Shown one piece after another: positions 1 through 9,793 of a DNA stretch of 64,000 nt. The DNA comes from Planctomycetaceae bacterium (GTDB lineage: Bacteria; Planctomycetota; Planctomycetia; Planctomycetales; Planctomycetaceae), in contig JAKFWA010000089.1 in assembly GCA_021732995.1 (NCBI GenBank), positions 18,737 through 82,736 on the forward strand, in the 5' to 3' direction. The notes beneath the pieces were generated by a model that was not told the origin of the DNA, did no database searches, and was given only the letters and a program-made list of their open reading frames with translations. Every line of letters begins with the position of its first letter. The stretch's first letter is position 1. Both the position numbers and the translations under genes were made by a program.

Positions 1-29
1 CTTCAGGTCTGAAACAGCACTCCGAAGCC

Positions 30-440
30 ATGACGAGCAACGCTGATAGCTCACAACCTGATCAACCACCACAACACCAGTCATCAAATGACCCTCGATC
101 TGGATTGGCGGTCGTTGCATGGCTGGCATGGCCTGAAACTTGGCTCTTTCTGATTCTGGGTCTTCTGGCCGTTGGGACGACAAGTTTCGTGATGCATTTT
201 TATGCCCACTTTGCTGGCAAATCCGTCATCATGGATCTGTTGAACCAAGTATTGGGTGCGAATGGTTCGGCGGGAGCGATCTTGGGATTAGCCATCGTTC
301 TGCTCTTGATCGTGGCTCGGTTACAGGTTCGCCGACATGAGCAGACGCGTCACCTCATCCAGGCGGGAGTCTTTGTAATGGCGTTCTTGCTCCTGCTCGG
401 TCTGATTGCGTTGAGTAGCTTCTTCGGCGGTCTGATTTGA
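30..440 (+). CDS. Small three-helix membrane protein, function unknown
   Basis: This encodes 136 residues that I do not assign to a family. The first 23 residues are polar and rich in Gln, Pro and Ser. They are followed by three hydrophobic stretches, at about residues 25-55, 80-97 and 112-133, consistent with an inner-membrane protein. A basic loop (RLQVRRHEQTRH) lies between the second and third helices. The ATG at 30 is the first in frame, and no strong ribosome binding site is visible before it. The next gene starts 107 bases downstream on the same strand, so co-transcription is possible but not shown. It could equally be the last gene of an operon that starts outside the window. Confidence 0.6.
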   Translation: MTSNADSSQPDQPPQHQSSNDPRSGLAVVAWLAWPETWLFLILGLLAVGTTSFVMHFYAHFAGKSVIMDLLNQVLGANGSAGAILGLAIVLLLIVARLQVRRHEQTRHLIQAGVFVMAFLLLLGLIALSSFFGGLI

Positions 441-547
441 CATCCCTTTCGGACGACTCGCTCATCCGACAGCATTGCGCCATGGATGTCCGGGATAGGC
501 GTCGTCGAAGAATCACACGCGGTCTAAGCCGTTGAGCAACGGAGCAA

Positions 548-3500
548 ATGATGTCGACATTGCAGAAGGTGCTGGTCATCGGACTGTTGGTGATGCACGT
601 TGCGCAGGTTCAGGCGCAAGTTCCGTTGGATGGCCCGCTGGCTCCTGATCAAGCGCTGAAGTCCTTTCAGGTCGAAGCTGGCTTGAAGCTGGAACTGGTT
701 GCCGCCGAGCCTCTGGTCGTCAGCCCCTGTGCCGTGGCTTGGGACGAACGCGGACGGATGTTCGTGGCCGAGAATCGTGGCTATCCGGTTGGCCCCAAGG
801 AAGGTGAGCCACCGCAAGGGCGCATCGCACAACTCATCGACAAAGACGGCGATGGCCGCATGGACGAGCGCATCGACTTCGCCACGGAACTGTCATTTCC
901 CAACGGACTGATGCCGTGGCGTGGCGGGCTGATCGTGACCTGCTCACCGGATGTGCTGTTCCTCAAAGACACCGACGGGGATGGCAAAGCCGACGAGAAG
1001 AAGGTGCTGCTGACAGGCTTCAGCACGAAGGGCAGCACCCAGCTGCGAGTCAGTCATCCGCTGCTGGCTCTGGATGGTTGGGTCTATCTCACCAGCGGCC
1101 TGACAGGCGGCGAAGTCGTTTCGCCCCTCAAGCCCGATCAAGCACCAGTGAAAGTTGGTCGTACCGACATTCGCTTCAAACCCGACACCGGCGAGACCGA
1201 ACCCTGCGACGGCGGTGCCCAATTCGGGCAGACGTTCGATGATTTTGGTAGACGCTTCATTTGCTACAACCGCGTGCAGGTTCAGCATGTGGTGCTGGAA
1301 TCCAAGTACCTCAAACGCAACCCGCATCTGGCCTTCGCTGAGACCGTTGAAAACTGCCCCGCCGAGATGGCGGATGAACCACTCAAGGGTCACGGCAAAG
1401 CGGCCAAGATCTTCCCCATCAGCAGCAATGTGACGACAGCCGATTCTCACGCCGGCACTTTCACGGCCGCTTGCGGTATCACCTATGTGCGAGGAGCAAT
1501 GTTCCCGTTCGAGGACATGTTTTTTAGTTGCGACCCAACGGGCAACTTGGTGCATGCGGATCGGTGCGTGCCTCACGGGGCAACGTTTCGTGCCCACAGT
1601 TCTTTCCCCGGGCGCGAAGTCCTGGCCAGCACCGACAATTGGTTTCGTCCCGTATTTGTTGCGAACTCGCCCGAAGGGGCTCTCTACGTCTGTGATATGT
1701 ATCGCAAGACGATTGAACACCCAGACTATTTGCCTGTGGAAGTTCGAAAACACACAGACTTCGAGGGCGGCAAGACCATGGGCCGAATCTATCGGTTGGT
1801 CGTTGGATACCCCCCTGACGATGACGACGCGGAGCTGCGCAAAAAGAACAACGACCAGTTGCGGCAAGCTCTCTACGAGCATCTACGCATGAAGAGCGAT
1901 GTCGAGTGGTCGACCCAAATGACGGATTGGAGCTACTCGGCCGTGCGGGATCGCGAAGGGCAGTGGTTATTCAATACCAACCTGCGGTTGGTGATTGAGG
2001 GACGCTGCAAACCCGACCTCGAAGCTCTGCGTAACAGATTCGTGAACAACCACAATCAATCCCAGATGGAGAAGCTTCTGAGTTTTTGCACTCTGCGGCA
2101 TCATGGAGTTTTGACTGAGACCGACTTCGAGCGTGCCCTCCTGGGAAGGGGAGCATTGGTCTCCGAGATGGCATTGCAGACGGTCGAGCCGTGGCTTGCA
2201 AAGTCGACGACACTTCAGCGAAGCGTTCTCGCCATGTGGGACGCTCCACAACCCCGCAGCCAGATGCAAGTGGCGCTGATGGCCGGTTCTATTCCTCTTG
2301 ATGAGGCGATTACCGCGCTCGCTGGAATCGGCCTCAACAATGCCAGTGATCGTTGGATAAGAGCCGCCGTGCTGAGTTCGCTCTCAGGACGCGAAGATGC
2401 GTTTCTTGGTGAACTGATGAAGCAAGCTACATCGACACGCGCAAGTAAACCCGCTTCCGCAAATGATGTATCCAAGAACCTGGATTACGAAGTAGCCAAC
2501 AGATTTGCTCGAAGCCTTCCTGATGACGGCGGCTCAAACCTCTTCTACGACTTCGGCCGCTTGTTGGGGGCCAGCAAGACTCTGGCAGATGCGCGGCCGC
2601 TGATCCTCAAGATCACCACAAAATGGACGAATCCCAAGTTCGAGCATCAGGTTCCGCTGCTCACCGGCTTGGTCGATGGACTCCGCGCCCGCGGCTTCGC
2701 GAAGCCAGGTCAATCGGTTCTGGAAACATTGCTAGCCGACATCCCGGATGCCGATCGTCGGGAACTCAGCCAGTCCTTAGAGCCGATCGCTGACGCAGCG
2801 GCACTCAAAGCGGAAGACGCAGATGCACCAGCGGAGATTCGGCGTCGTGCGATCGACTTCCTGGCGCATGCGAAGTCATCAAAGGCCTTGTCCTTCCTGA
2901 CTAAACTGGTGTCCGCTCAGCAGCCCGAGCCTGTGCAGTCGTCGGCCATCAAAGCTTTGATCGGACTCCCCGATGAACAAGTCGCTGAAACACTGCTGAC
3001 GCGCGAACGCTTCCAAAGTTATCCGCCGAGGATGCGTGAAGAGATCATCGGCATGTTGTCCTCAACTCCCCGTCACGTGCCGGGACTGCTGACGGCCATT
3101 GAATCCGGCACCGTGCCGCCCGCTGCCATCGACACCCTGCGCCGACGTCAGCTCTCTCAACACAAAGACCCCGCCGTCAAAGAGCGAGCGACCAAGATCT
3201 TCGGAGCCGGTCCCAGTGGCGATCGAGCCAAGGTCTATGAAGAGCACAAGTCGGTGCTCACGCTGACTCCGAATGCCGAGAACGGTCGGCAAGTCTTCAA
3301 GCGGGCTTGCACGAGTTGCCATCGACTCGACCGAGAAGGCACCCAAGTCGGCCCGGACCTCTTTGGCATCCGCAATCAGCCGAAGGAAGCCATCTTGCTC
3401 CACATTCTGATCCCCGAGCACGAGATCACTCCCGGCTTCGCGGCATACATCGTCACCACCAAAGAAGGCCGAGTCCTCACCGGCCTGATCTCCGCCGAAA

Positions 3501-3673
3501 CCGCCACGAGCATCACCCTCAAACAGGCCCTCGGCAAAGAAGAAACCATCCTGAGACAGGACATCGAAGAGTTGTCATCGAGCAATCTCTCTTTGATGCC
3601 CCAAGGCGTCGAAAAGACGGTCAACAAACAAGAGTTTGCGGACTTGCTGAGCTATCTCAAGGGTGAGAAGTAG
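548..3673 (+). CDS. PVC-type membrane-bound dehydrogenase with HEAT-like region and C-terminal haem domain
   Basis: A 1041-residue exported protein of a type abundant in planctomycetes. A signal peptide (about residues 1-24) is followed by a beta-propeller dehydrogenase-like domain to about residue 420, recognisable from segments such as FVAENRGYP, LTGFSTKGSTQL and LYVCDMYRKTIEHPDYLP. A helical region resembling HEAT repeats spans about 430-890. A C-terminal cytochrome c-like domain contains CTSCH near residue 920 and GPDLFGI shortly after. These match, from memory, the families described as putative membrane-bound dehydrogenase and putative haem-binding domains. It probably oxidises a sugar-like substrate in the periplasm and passes electrons to the haem; the substrate is unknown. 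GGAG at 541-544 is better spaced for the second ATG at 551, so the start may be three bases later. Confidence 0.9.
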   Translation: MMSTLQKVLVIGLLVMHVAQVQAQVPLDGPLAPDQALKSFQVEAGLKLELVAAEPLVVSPCAVAWDERGRMFVAENRGYPVGPKEGEPPQGRIAQLIDKDGDGRMDERIDFATELSFPNGLMPWRGGLIVTCSPDVLFLKDTDGDGKADEKKVLLTGFSTKGSTQLRVSHPLLALDGWVYLTSGLTGGEVVSPLKPDQAPVKVGRTDIRFKPDTGETEPCDGGAQFGQTFDDFGRRFICYNRVQVQHVVLESKYLKRNPHLAFAETVENCPAEMADEPLKGHGKAAKIFPISSNVTTADSHAGTFTAACGITYVRGAMFPFEDMFFSCDPTGNLVHADRCVPHGATFRAHSSFPGREVLASTDNWFRPVFVANSPEGALYVCDMYRKTIEHPDYLPVEVRKHTDFEGGKTMGRIYRLVVGYPPDDDDAELRKKNNDQLRQALYEHLRMKSDVEWSTQMTDWSYSAVRDREGQWLFNTNLRLVIEGRCKPDLEALRNRFVNNHNQSQMEKLLSFCTLRHHGVLTETDFERALLGRGALVSEMALQTVEPWLAKSTTLQRSVLAMWDAPQPRSQMQVALMAGSIPLDEAITALAGIGLNNASDRWIRAAVLSSLSGREDAFLGELMKQATSTRASKPASANDVSKNLDYEVANRFARSLPDDGGSNLFYDFGRLLGASKTLADARPLILKITTKWTNPKFEHQVPLLTGLVDGLRARGFAKPGQSVLETLLADIPDADRRELSQSLEPIADAAALKAEDADAPAEIRRRAIDFLAHAKSSKALSFLTKLVSAQQPEPVQSSAIKALIGLPDEQVAETLLTRERFQSYPPRMREEIIGMLSSTPRHVPGLLTAIESGTVPPAAIDTLRRRQLSQHKDPAVKERATKIFGAGPSGDRAKVYEEHKSVLTLTPNAENGRQVFKRACTSCHRLDREGTQVGPDLFGIRNQPKEAILLHILIPEHEITPGFAAYIVTTKEGRVLTGLISAETATSITLKQALGKEETILRQDIEELSSSNLSLMPQGVEKTVNKQEFADLLSYLKGEK

Positions 3674-3904
3674 AAATGGCAAGTCTGTACATAGTCAGAG
3701 TCGTTCGACAACCTCGCGAAGCAGCGACGTCAGCTCTCGGAACGCATCGGCTCTAAAAGAGCTCTCTTGGTTGGGGAATCAGCACTCTCCACTGAAGACA
3801 GAGCGAATGATTTGAATTCGAAGCTCAGCAGCAGAGCTGGCAGCAAATCCATCTAGGATGCTGTGCATCCATCATCTCTTGTATGGACAGCAGGGTGACC
3901 AAAG

Positions 3905-6900
3905 CTAGAGTCCTTCAGCATCGACCTTCTCTTCTTTGAGCCATTCGTCGAGTGGCAATCCAGCTTTTTTTATAGAATTACGATCCTGAAATCCTTCGGC
4001 CCATAAAACATCACCTGAAGGAACGTCCCAAAGGGCGGAGACAACGAGCTTGTCGTCGCTACATTGATCCCATGCGAGGAATTGCTTTCGAAGCAGTTCA
4101 TCTCCGGGCATCAATAATAAGATGCTCCCAGAATCAACAAATTGTTGTGAGAAGCCAATCTTCGGAAGCAGTTTGCGAAAAAGTCCATTTTTAATCTCAA
4201 TGGTTGGCAGAAAAGGCAGCAATCCAACTGCTCTGAGAAGTCGGTCTTGTCCCCATTTGGGTAACTGGCTGCGTAGTAACCCCAAGGGGTGAAGGGTGAA
4301 TGGAGCAACCAGATCATAGCCATAACAACGGAGCCACTCCGGGGACGCCCAACTTTCCTCAAAGGGGATCGTGACCAACGGAGCATCATTTCGGGATACA
4401 GTTGCATATTTCATTGCGAGCGGAGCCGTGAGTTGCCCATCAATGAAAGATCCATCAAGCACAGGCAGTCCCAACACCCCAGAGGCCTGAGCCAGATTTG
4501 GATAACAACCTTCGTTCAAGAAGTGCATCTCAAGCAGTCTCACTGCCGCATCTACAACACTATTGCGGTCGAGGAGATCGCTGTTGAGGTCAGGGCAATT
4601 AGCAAGAGATGCCTCAATTGATCCTTTAAGTGCGCGTTCAAGGAGTCTTTCCAAGGTACGATAATAGTTGGGCTTGGGCCCATTCGTTGCAATTTGCGTC
4701 CTCAGTGCCACTGAATCCTTTTCGCCAATAAAGGAAAAGGCCAAGGCTAGGGCTCGCATGAAGGCACACTTAAGTGCGCGATCGAGGTGGTGGTCGAAGG
4801 GTTGCTCTATGTCTTGATCGAGATCGAGTTCGCGTGCGTAGTGTTGCTCAAACCCAAATCTATACGCATCATCAAAATCAAGATCAAAATCTTCATTGAA
4901 ATGAAGGCCTCGAACAAGTGTGAGGCGAGCGCCGAACTCTTGCATGACCAATCTGGATGCAACGGTCTCCAGTGGTAAACCGACCGGGGCATGCCAAGTG
5001 GTATTCGTAGCTTGTTGTACGGGAAGCAACTCCATGCCCATCAATCCGTGCTGGATACTATGGAAAGTGGACGGCGGCACTTCGATATCACACGCCGCGT
5101 TCTTCCAGCGTTGTACGAACTGTTGAACTTCCGGCAACCAGTCGTCTCGTTGCGTTCTTCTTGGGGATGAACGGTCACTCTTCAAACCAGGTGCAGCGTG
5201 TCCGCTCAAATCAACAACGCAGCACGTTCCGACTCGACTACTGAACGTCTTCAGTTGCTGAAATTCGTCGGGCTCATCTACGAGCATTCCACGGACAGTC
5301 CATCGCGTCCTGCCGTCGTCACTGAGAACGGTTTCTACCAATCCACGCCTTAAAGTTTCACAAGCGAACTCCTCATTGGAGATACCAAACAGTTCACTGA
5401 TCGAGTTCGCTTTCTCAATCTGGGTGCCATGTATAGGAGCGGCGATGCGTACTCGACTTGCAGTGAGCAAGTCTTCCCAATCCCAGATTCGCCAGCTAGT
5501 GGAGGACATCGTGTCTAACAGTTGGCAATCTTCGCTGCCAACCAACCCGCAAAGACGATCTTCGATGTCATAGCATGGGACGTTGGCCAAGACCCGCAGG
5601 ACGGCGGTGTCATCCAGAAGAAGAGCATCAAAAATCTCTTCGTCGAGATCTTCCAGCTCGTCGGAGTCTACTGAAAAGGATGAAGTGAAATGGATCGGGT
5701 ATCGAGGCCAAGAGACAACCGACCAAATTGCGCGTAGAGGGTCGACCACGGTTCGCCCGTCTGTGATTTGTGCGGCGTATTGGTTTCTATGCGAGTGCTC
5801 TTCCGAGAAGTGATAATTCTGTAGGTCAGAAATCAAGTTGTATGGGTCGCAACCGACTTCAGTTCCAGCTCGCAGCCACAGGCGAATGAGCGTGCCGCAA
5901 CCATTAGCGCTATTGAGAATCTCTTCATGCCAAAACAGACCATCCGGTCCCCAGATCTTCAGATGGTGCGGCTGGCGTTGTTCTTGATTCACACCGGCGG
6001 GACAAGTCCATATTTCTACGAGGTCAGCCAGCATGAAACAGGACAGGATTCCGATTCCAAACTGCGAGATTTCGCTGACCGGCAATTGGAACTCGCGCAT
6101 CAAGGCACGCTCGCGTGAGTATTCCGGGCTCTGGTAGTAGCTTTTGCCAATCTGAGTGAAGTACCGTTTCACCACCTCAAACGTCATCCCCACGCCGTTA
6201 TCTTCGATATCGATAAAGTGCCGCGGCTCCCGACGCGAGGCACCATCCGGGCTGGGCCAACGATCATCCATCAAGTCGGCTTCGCCCCAGCTCACTTTGA
6301 TGCCGAGCTTCGACTTGTCCTCGACCAGATCGACCGGTTCCAAGCCGGAGAGTTCCACAGGCTCGGGGACACCCAACCCCGGTTTGATGCCATGCTTCTC
6401 ATAAACCCGCCGCCGAAGTTCGCTCCGCAACCAGCGCAGGTGCAGTGCGTCTAATGAGTTTTGCACCAGCTCGCGCAAGCACAGAGACGGCTCGCCATAC
6501 AGTTCTTCGCCCATCAGGATCTTCACCACCTGATCCTGAGACAGCTCGAACTTGACGGCTTGTGAGCCCCAGCCACCGTCAATTTGCAAATCGTGCTTCA
6601 CGTGAGTTTCGGAGTGACCCGGTAAACGCAGGGGTGGCGTGATGGCTCGTTGTTGACGTGCCTTTTCAACACCAGCGAGCTCCTGGCGAATCCAGCCGCA
6701 GTAGTCACTGACACCTTTCAAGATATCTGGATTCGGGCAACCAGAATCACTCTTGCGAAACTCGATGGTCGAGTTCTGTGGATGCTTGTCATCCCAGCGA
6801 AAGACCCGCTGGCCGATGCAGAGATGTTGATACCAATGCTTCACGCTGGTGGAGTCGCTCGGTCGGAATTGCCGGAACAACACACGCGGTGCGCGCGAGG

Positions 6901-7783
6901 CGTCGAAGTCAAGAATGTCACCCAATCGCAGCAGCCAGCCCGTCCACAGCCAGTCGATTGATTCACCGTTACGCCAGTCGACATGCCCCCTGCCGTCGAA
7001 CGTCCGCGCCAACCAGTCGAGCGACTGCCCGTGACTCAACGCAACCTGGGCGAGCGACTTCAAGAAGGACTGCTCTGCGTAACGAAAAGAGACCTGATCA
7101 TGCTTAGCGAAGTCTTCGAGCCACGTTTGAATGCGATGTTCGCCACCAATGGCATCGTCTGCGTGAGTCTGCCGTAGATACTCAGTGCGAATCTGTTGCC
7201 GAATGTGTTCGATGCGATCGAGATACCCATTTGGCTTGTCTCGTTCCAAAGCTTGGATCGTGCGGACATCATGCTCTTGAGCCATGAAGTGACGCCGATA
7301 GGCAATGACGTCTCGCTCTAGTCGCTCTGTGGTGTCCGCTAAGGTCTTCGCTGGGTTCTCAACCGACTTCAGCTTCTTGCGAGTTTCGTCCGGCAGCGCC
7401 ATGCCGAGGTCATGTACCAGCACCGCCAGAATGGTGACCGCGCATTGCAGCGGGCCGACAGGCTCGCCCGACTTCCACGGCTTGTCCCACAGAGCCGGCG
7501 GTACCAACTGCTCCATCAGCCACAACACGTTGCCCAGGTGCCTCATGTCGTGCAGCGTGTAGTCGCGGAAGTCCTGACTGACCCGCTTCGTCACGGCGTC
7601 GACCAGCTTCCACACCTCGTCGACCGTTGTGATCAAGCTGTTAACGCCCGGCTGATCACTACACGCCTTCAGCCGAGCATAGAAGCGCGATTCTCTCACT
7701 GAAGCAACGTGTTGCCGACTATCGACGTCCGCGAACTGAGAAGCTGATTTGCCTGAGGAATGCCTGGTTGTCTTCTTCGCCAT
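3905..7783 (-). CDS. HD phosphohydrolase - GHKL (Hsp90-like) ATPase fusion protein
   Basis: A 1292-residue cytoplasmic protein with no signal peptide or membrane segments. The N-terminal third carries an HD-type metal-dependent phosphohydrolase signature: LHDMRH (H78, H82), VHDLGM (H124-D125), LSHGQS (H251) and LLRLGDILD (D289). A GHKL ATP-binding domain follows, with N-box RELVQNSLDA (E438, N442, D445), IEDNGVGM (D528, G530, G532) and QFGIGILSC (about 574-582). Residues from about 640 to the end are not recognisable to me. Proteins with an N-terminal HD domain before an Hsp90-like ATPase have been proposed as components of prokaryotic conflict systems; that placement is from memory. The gene stands alone and its 3' half looks more AT-rich than neighbouring genes by eye, suggesting acquisition. 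Cyclic-nucleotide hydrolysis, nucleotide depletion or chaperone-like sensing are all possible. Confidence 0.88.
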   Translation of the reverse strand: MAKKTTRHSSGKSASQFADVDSRQHVASVRESRFYARLKACSDQPGVNSLITTVDEVWKLVDAVTKRVSQDFRDYTLHDMRHLGNVLWLMEQLVPPALWDKPWKSGEPVGPLQCAVTILAVLVHDLGMALPDETRKKLKSVENPAKTLADTTERLERDVIAYRRHFMAQEHDVRTIQALERDKPNGYLDRIEHIRQQIRTEYLRQTHADDAIGGEHRIQTWLEDFAKHDQVSFRYAEQSFLKSLAQVALSHGQSLDWLARTFDGRGHVDWRNGESIDWLWTGWLLRLGDILDFDASRAPRVLFRQFRPSDSTSVKHWYQHLCIGQRVFRWDDKHPQNSTIEFRKSDSGCPNPDILKGVSDYCGWIRQELAGVEKARQQRAITPPLRLPGHSETHVKHDLQIDGGWGSQAVKFELSQDQVVKILMGEELYGEPSLCLRELVQNSLDALHLRWLRSELRRRVYEKHGIKPGLGVPEPVELSGLEPVDLVEDKSKLGIKVSWGEADLMDDRWPSPDGASRREPRHFIDIEDNGVGMTFEVVKRYFTQIGKSYYQSPEYSRERALMREFQLPVSEISQFGIGILSCFMLADLVEIWTCPAGVNQEQRQPHHLKIWGPDGLFWHEEILNSANGCGTLIRLWLRAGTEVGCDPYNLISDLQNYHFSEEHSHRNQYAAQITDGRTVVDPLRAIWSVVSWPRYPIHFTSSFSVDSDELEDLDEEIFDALLLDDTAVLRVLANVPCYDIEDRLCGLVGSEDCQLLDTMSSTSWRIWDWEDLLTASRVRIAAPIHGTQIEKANSISELFGISNEEFACETLRRGLVETVLSDDGRTRWTVRGMLVDEPDEFQQLKTFSSRVGTCCVVDLSGHAAPGLKSDRSSPRRTQRDDWLPEVQQFVQRWKNAACDIEVPPSTFHSIQHGLMGMELLPVQQATNTTWHAPVGLPLETVASRLVMQEFGARLTLVRGLHFNEDFDLDFDDAYRFGFEQHYARELDLDQDIEQPFDHHLDRALKCAFMRALALAFSFIGEKDSVALRTQIATNGPKPNYYRTLERLLERALKGSIEASLANCPDLNSDLLDRNSVVDAAVRLLEMHFLNEGCYPNLAQASGVLGLPVLDGSFIDGQLTAPLAMKYATVSRNDAPLVTIPFEESWASPEWLRCYGYDLVAPFTLHPLGLLRSQLPKWGQDRLLRAVGLLPFLPTIEIKNGLFRKLLPKIGFSQQFVDSGSILLLMPGDELLRKQFLAWDQCSDDKLVVSALWDVPSGDVLWAEGFQDRNSIKKAGLPLDEWLKEEKVDAEGL

Positions 7784-7966
7784 TCGATCACGCCCGCCGT
7801 CACGATGTGGTGCTGGTCAAGGTAGATCGCAATCATGATAGACGGAACAAATGGGAGCCAGTCGCGGTCTCTGAAATTGCTGAGGCACCTGCGGCGAACT
7901 TGACCGCTCGCCAGCTTCAGTCTGATGGTGTCGCCCGCTTGTAGCCTCAACGAACGAAACAAAGCG

Positions 7967-8791
7967 TTACTTCAATTGCGCAACGACGTGCGGAATCAAC
8001 TGTGAAAGTCGCTCACCACCGACGGCAGCCACTTTCAGGATTTTGCTGATGTCGGCAGGTTCCAAAGCGTCGGGCAGGCACATGTCGGTGACGATGGAAA
8101 AGCCCAACACTCGCAAGCTGGCGTGCTTGGCGACGATGACTTCGGGGACAGTAGACATGCCAACGACGTCGGCACCCATGCCGCGCAGCATGCGATATTC
8201 AGCGCGCGTTTCGAGATTCGGGCCGGCAACCGCGATGAACACACCTTTGTGAGCAACGATGCCCAGCTTCAACGCGGATGCTTTCGCGATTTCAATTAAT
8301 TGATGGTCGTACGGCTCGCACATATCAGGGAATCGCGGGCCGAGGTTGTCGTCGTTGACACCCCGCAGTGGGTTATCACCCATCAGGTTGATGTGGTCCT
8401 CAATAATCATCAGGTCCGCAAGTTCATACTGCGGATTCATACCACCAGCGGCGTTCGTGACGATCAGAGTGTCGATGCCCATCGCCTTCATGACGCGCAC
8501 GGGGAACGTCACCTGCTGCATCGAATAGCCTTCGTAGAAATGAAAGCGTCCTTCCATCGCGACGATGGGGACTCCGGAGAGAGTGCCGCAGACAAGCTGC
8601 CCTTTGTGCGACTCGACCGTAGAGGTCGGGAAGTGCGGAATGTTGCCGTAATGAATGACGGCTTCCTGCTGGATTTGAGCTGCCAGACCGCCAAGACCTG
8701 TTCCCAGAATCAACCCTACGCGCGGTCGAGTCGACCACGCCTGACGAATGGCCTGTGCCGCGTCATCGATCTTGGCTGCTAGTCCCAGCAT
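7967..8791 (-). CDS. punA: Purine nucleoside phosphorylase
   Basis: A 274-residue enzyme of the trimeric PNP family, which cleaves purine (deoxy)nucleosides with phosphate to give base and (deoxy)ribose-1-phosphate. Visible motifs are LGTGLGGLA (phosphate loop), [31 protein letters not shown] and [28 protein letters not shown], in the usual order and at the usual length. AGGAG lies 7 bases before the ATG. The purine-recognition position normally read as Thr-Asn (VTN) in GFS-VTN is TDM here, so an Asp stands where 6-oxopurine enzymes have Asn; adenosine may be accepted. The gene lies downstream of the nitrilase gene in a reverse-strand run, compatible with nucleoside or purine salvage. Confidence 0.95.
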   Translation of the reverse strand: MLGLAAKIDDAAQAIRQAWSTRPRVGLILGTGLGGLAAQIQQEAVIHYGNIPHFPTSTVESHKGQLVCGTLSGVPIVAMEGRFHFYEGYSMQQVTFPVRVMKAMGIDTLIVTNAAGGMNPQYELADLMIIEDHINLMGDNPLRGVNDDNLGPRFPDMCEPYDHQLIEIAKASALKLGIVAHKGVFIAVAGPNLETRAEYRMLRGMGADVVGMSTVPEVIVAKHASLRVLGFSIVTDMCLPDALEPADISKILKVAAVGGERLSQLIPHVVAQLK

Positions 8792-8862
8792 GAAAGTGCT
8801 CCTGCAAAATCTGTCTGCGAGGTGATCTCGATTTCCACCAGCGGCTTGACGCGAGTTCTATT

Positions 8863-9723
8863 CTACACAGTGACCTGTCGGTCCCCCGGTCGTGGCAGCG
8901 AATGCGGCTCGACCAGTGGGGCATACATCTCCGGCCGACGGTCCGCGAGACGATCAATCGCATGCTCGCCGACCTTGCGGACGACGCGTTTGTGGCGCGC
9001 GAGTGCCGGATCAATTTCGGCGTAGAGGATTTCCTCCTCATCGCCGTTACTGGTAACCAGCGTTGACCCGTCGGGACCACAGATGCGACTGCGTCCAATG
9101 AATCGAAAGCTGGCTTCCGTGCCCACTCGATTGCAAGCGGCGAAGTAAACGGCGTTTTCCATCGCTCGCGCGTTCAGAACATATCCGGCAACGCATTCCG
9201 CTCCGGGCGGCCAGTTGGTCGGGAGGGCAATCAGGTCCGCTCCCAGCAAGGTCAGACTGCGAGCCGCCTCGGGAAAAGCTGAGTCGTAGCAGATATTCAT
9301 CCCGACTCTGAGGTCGCCCGCATTCTGCACGGCGAAGGGACGGTCGCCGAACGTTGCGAACTTGTCGACGCCCAGATAGGGCAGGTGAATCTTGCGATAG
9401 GTTCCGAGCAGGCCGCTTGGACCGAGTAGAATTGCAGTATTAAAGACTCGGTCACCATCCGCTTCGACAGTTCCGAAAACTGTATACACTCCAAGTTCGC
9501 GACAAACGGCCGTGAGAACTTCGGTCGCCGACCCGTTGACCGGCTGCGCAAACTTCCTCGCCTCATCGAGGCTCGGAAAGCAGTAACCGGTCAGAGCACA
9601 CTCCGGAAATACTGTCAGCGTCGCGCCGTTTCGCGCTGTTTCTTTGAGCCCCTCCGCCAGGCGGGCAACATTACGATCAATGTCACCCAGATGAATGTCC
9701 GTTTGCACGGCGGCGATCTTCAC
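8863..9723 (-). CDS. Carbon-nitrogen hydrolase (nitrilase superfamily amidase)
   Basis: A 286-residue cytoplasmic amidohydrolase. The full Glu-Lys-Cys triad of the nitrilase superfamily is present: E41 in FPECALTGY, K111 in TYRKIHLPY and C145 in MNICYDSAFPE. Length fits the single-domain amidase branches (omega-amidase, carbamoylputrescine amidase, ureidopropionase-like). The start is GTG, preceded by GGAAG at normal spacing. It lies between an MFS transporter and a purine nucleoside phosphorylase, with a RidA-type deaminase at the head of the run, which hints at breakdown of an imported nitrogen compound. The precise substrate cannot be read from the sequence. Confidence 0.93.
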   Translation of the reverse strand: MKIAAVQTDIHLGDIDRNVARLAEGLKETARNGATLTVFPECALTGYCFPSLDEARKFAQPVNGSATEVLTAVCRELGVYTVFGTVEADGDRVFNTAILLGPSGLLGTYRKIHLPYLGVDKFATFGDRPFAVQNAGDLRVGMNICYDSAFPEAARSLTLLGADLIALPTNWPPGAECVAGYVLNARAMENAVYFAACNRVGTEASFRFIGRSRICGPDGSTLVTSNGDEEEILYAEIDPALARHKRVVRKVGEHAIDRLADRRPEMYAPLVEPHSLPRPGDRQVTV

Positions 9724-9793
9724 GGGTACTTCCTTATTGCCAAGAAGACTTGGGACTCAATTCCGCAGCGGAAGCTCTTTATATCCGACCGGG

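Noticed and set aside
7696..7962. An 88-codon reverse-strand open frame between purine nucleoside phosphorylase and the HD-GHKL gene.
   Set aside because: It starts with TTG, has no clear ribosome binding site, overlaps the HD-GHKL gene by 88 bases and matches no family I know. It could be a small real gene, but the support is too thin.
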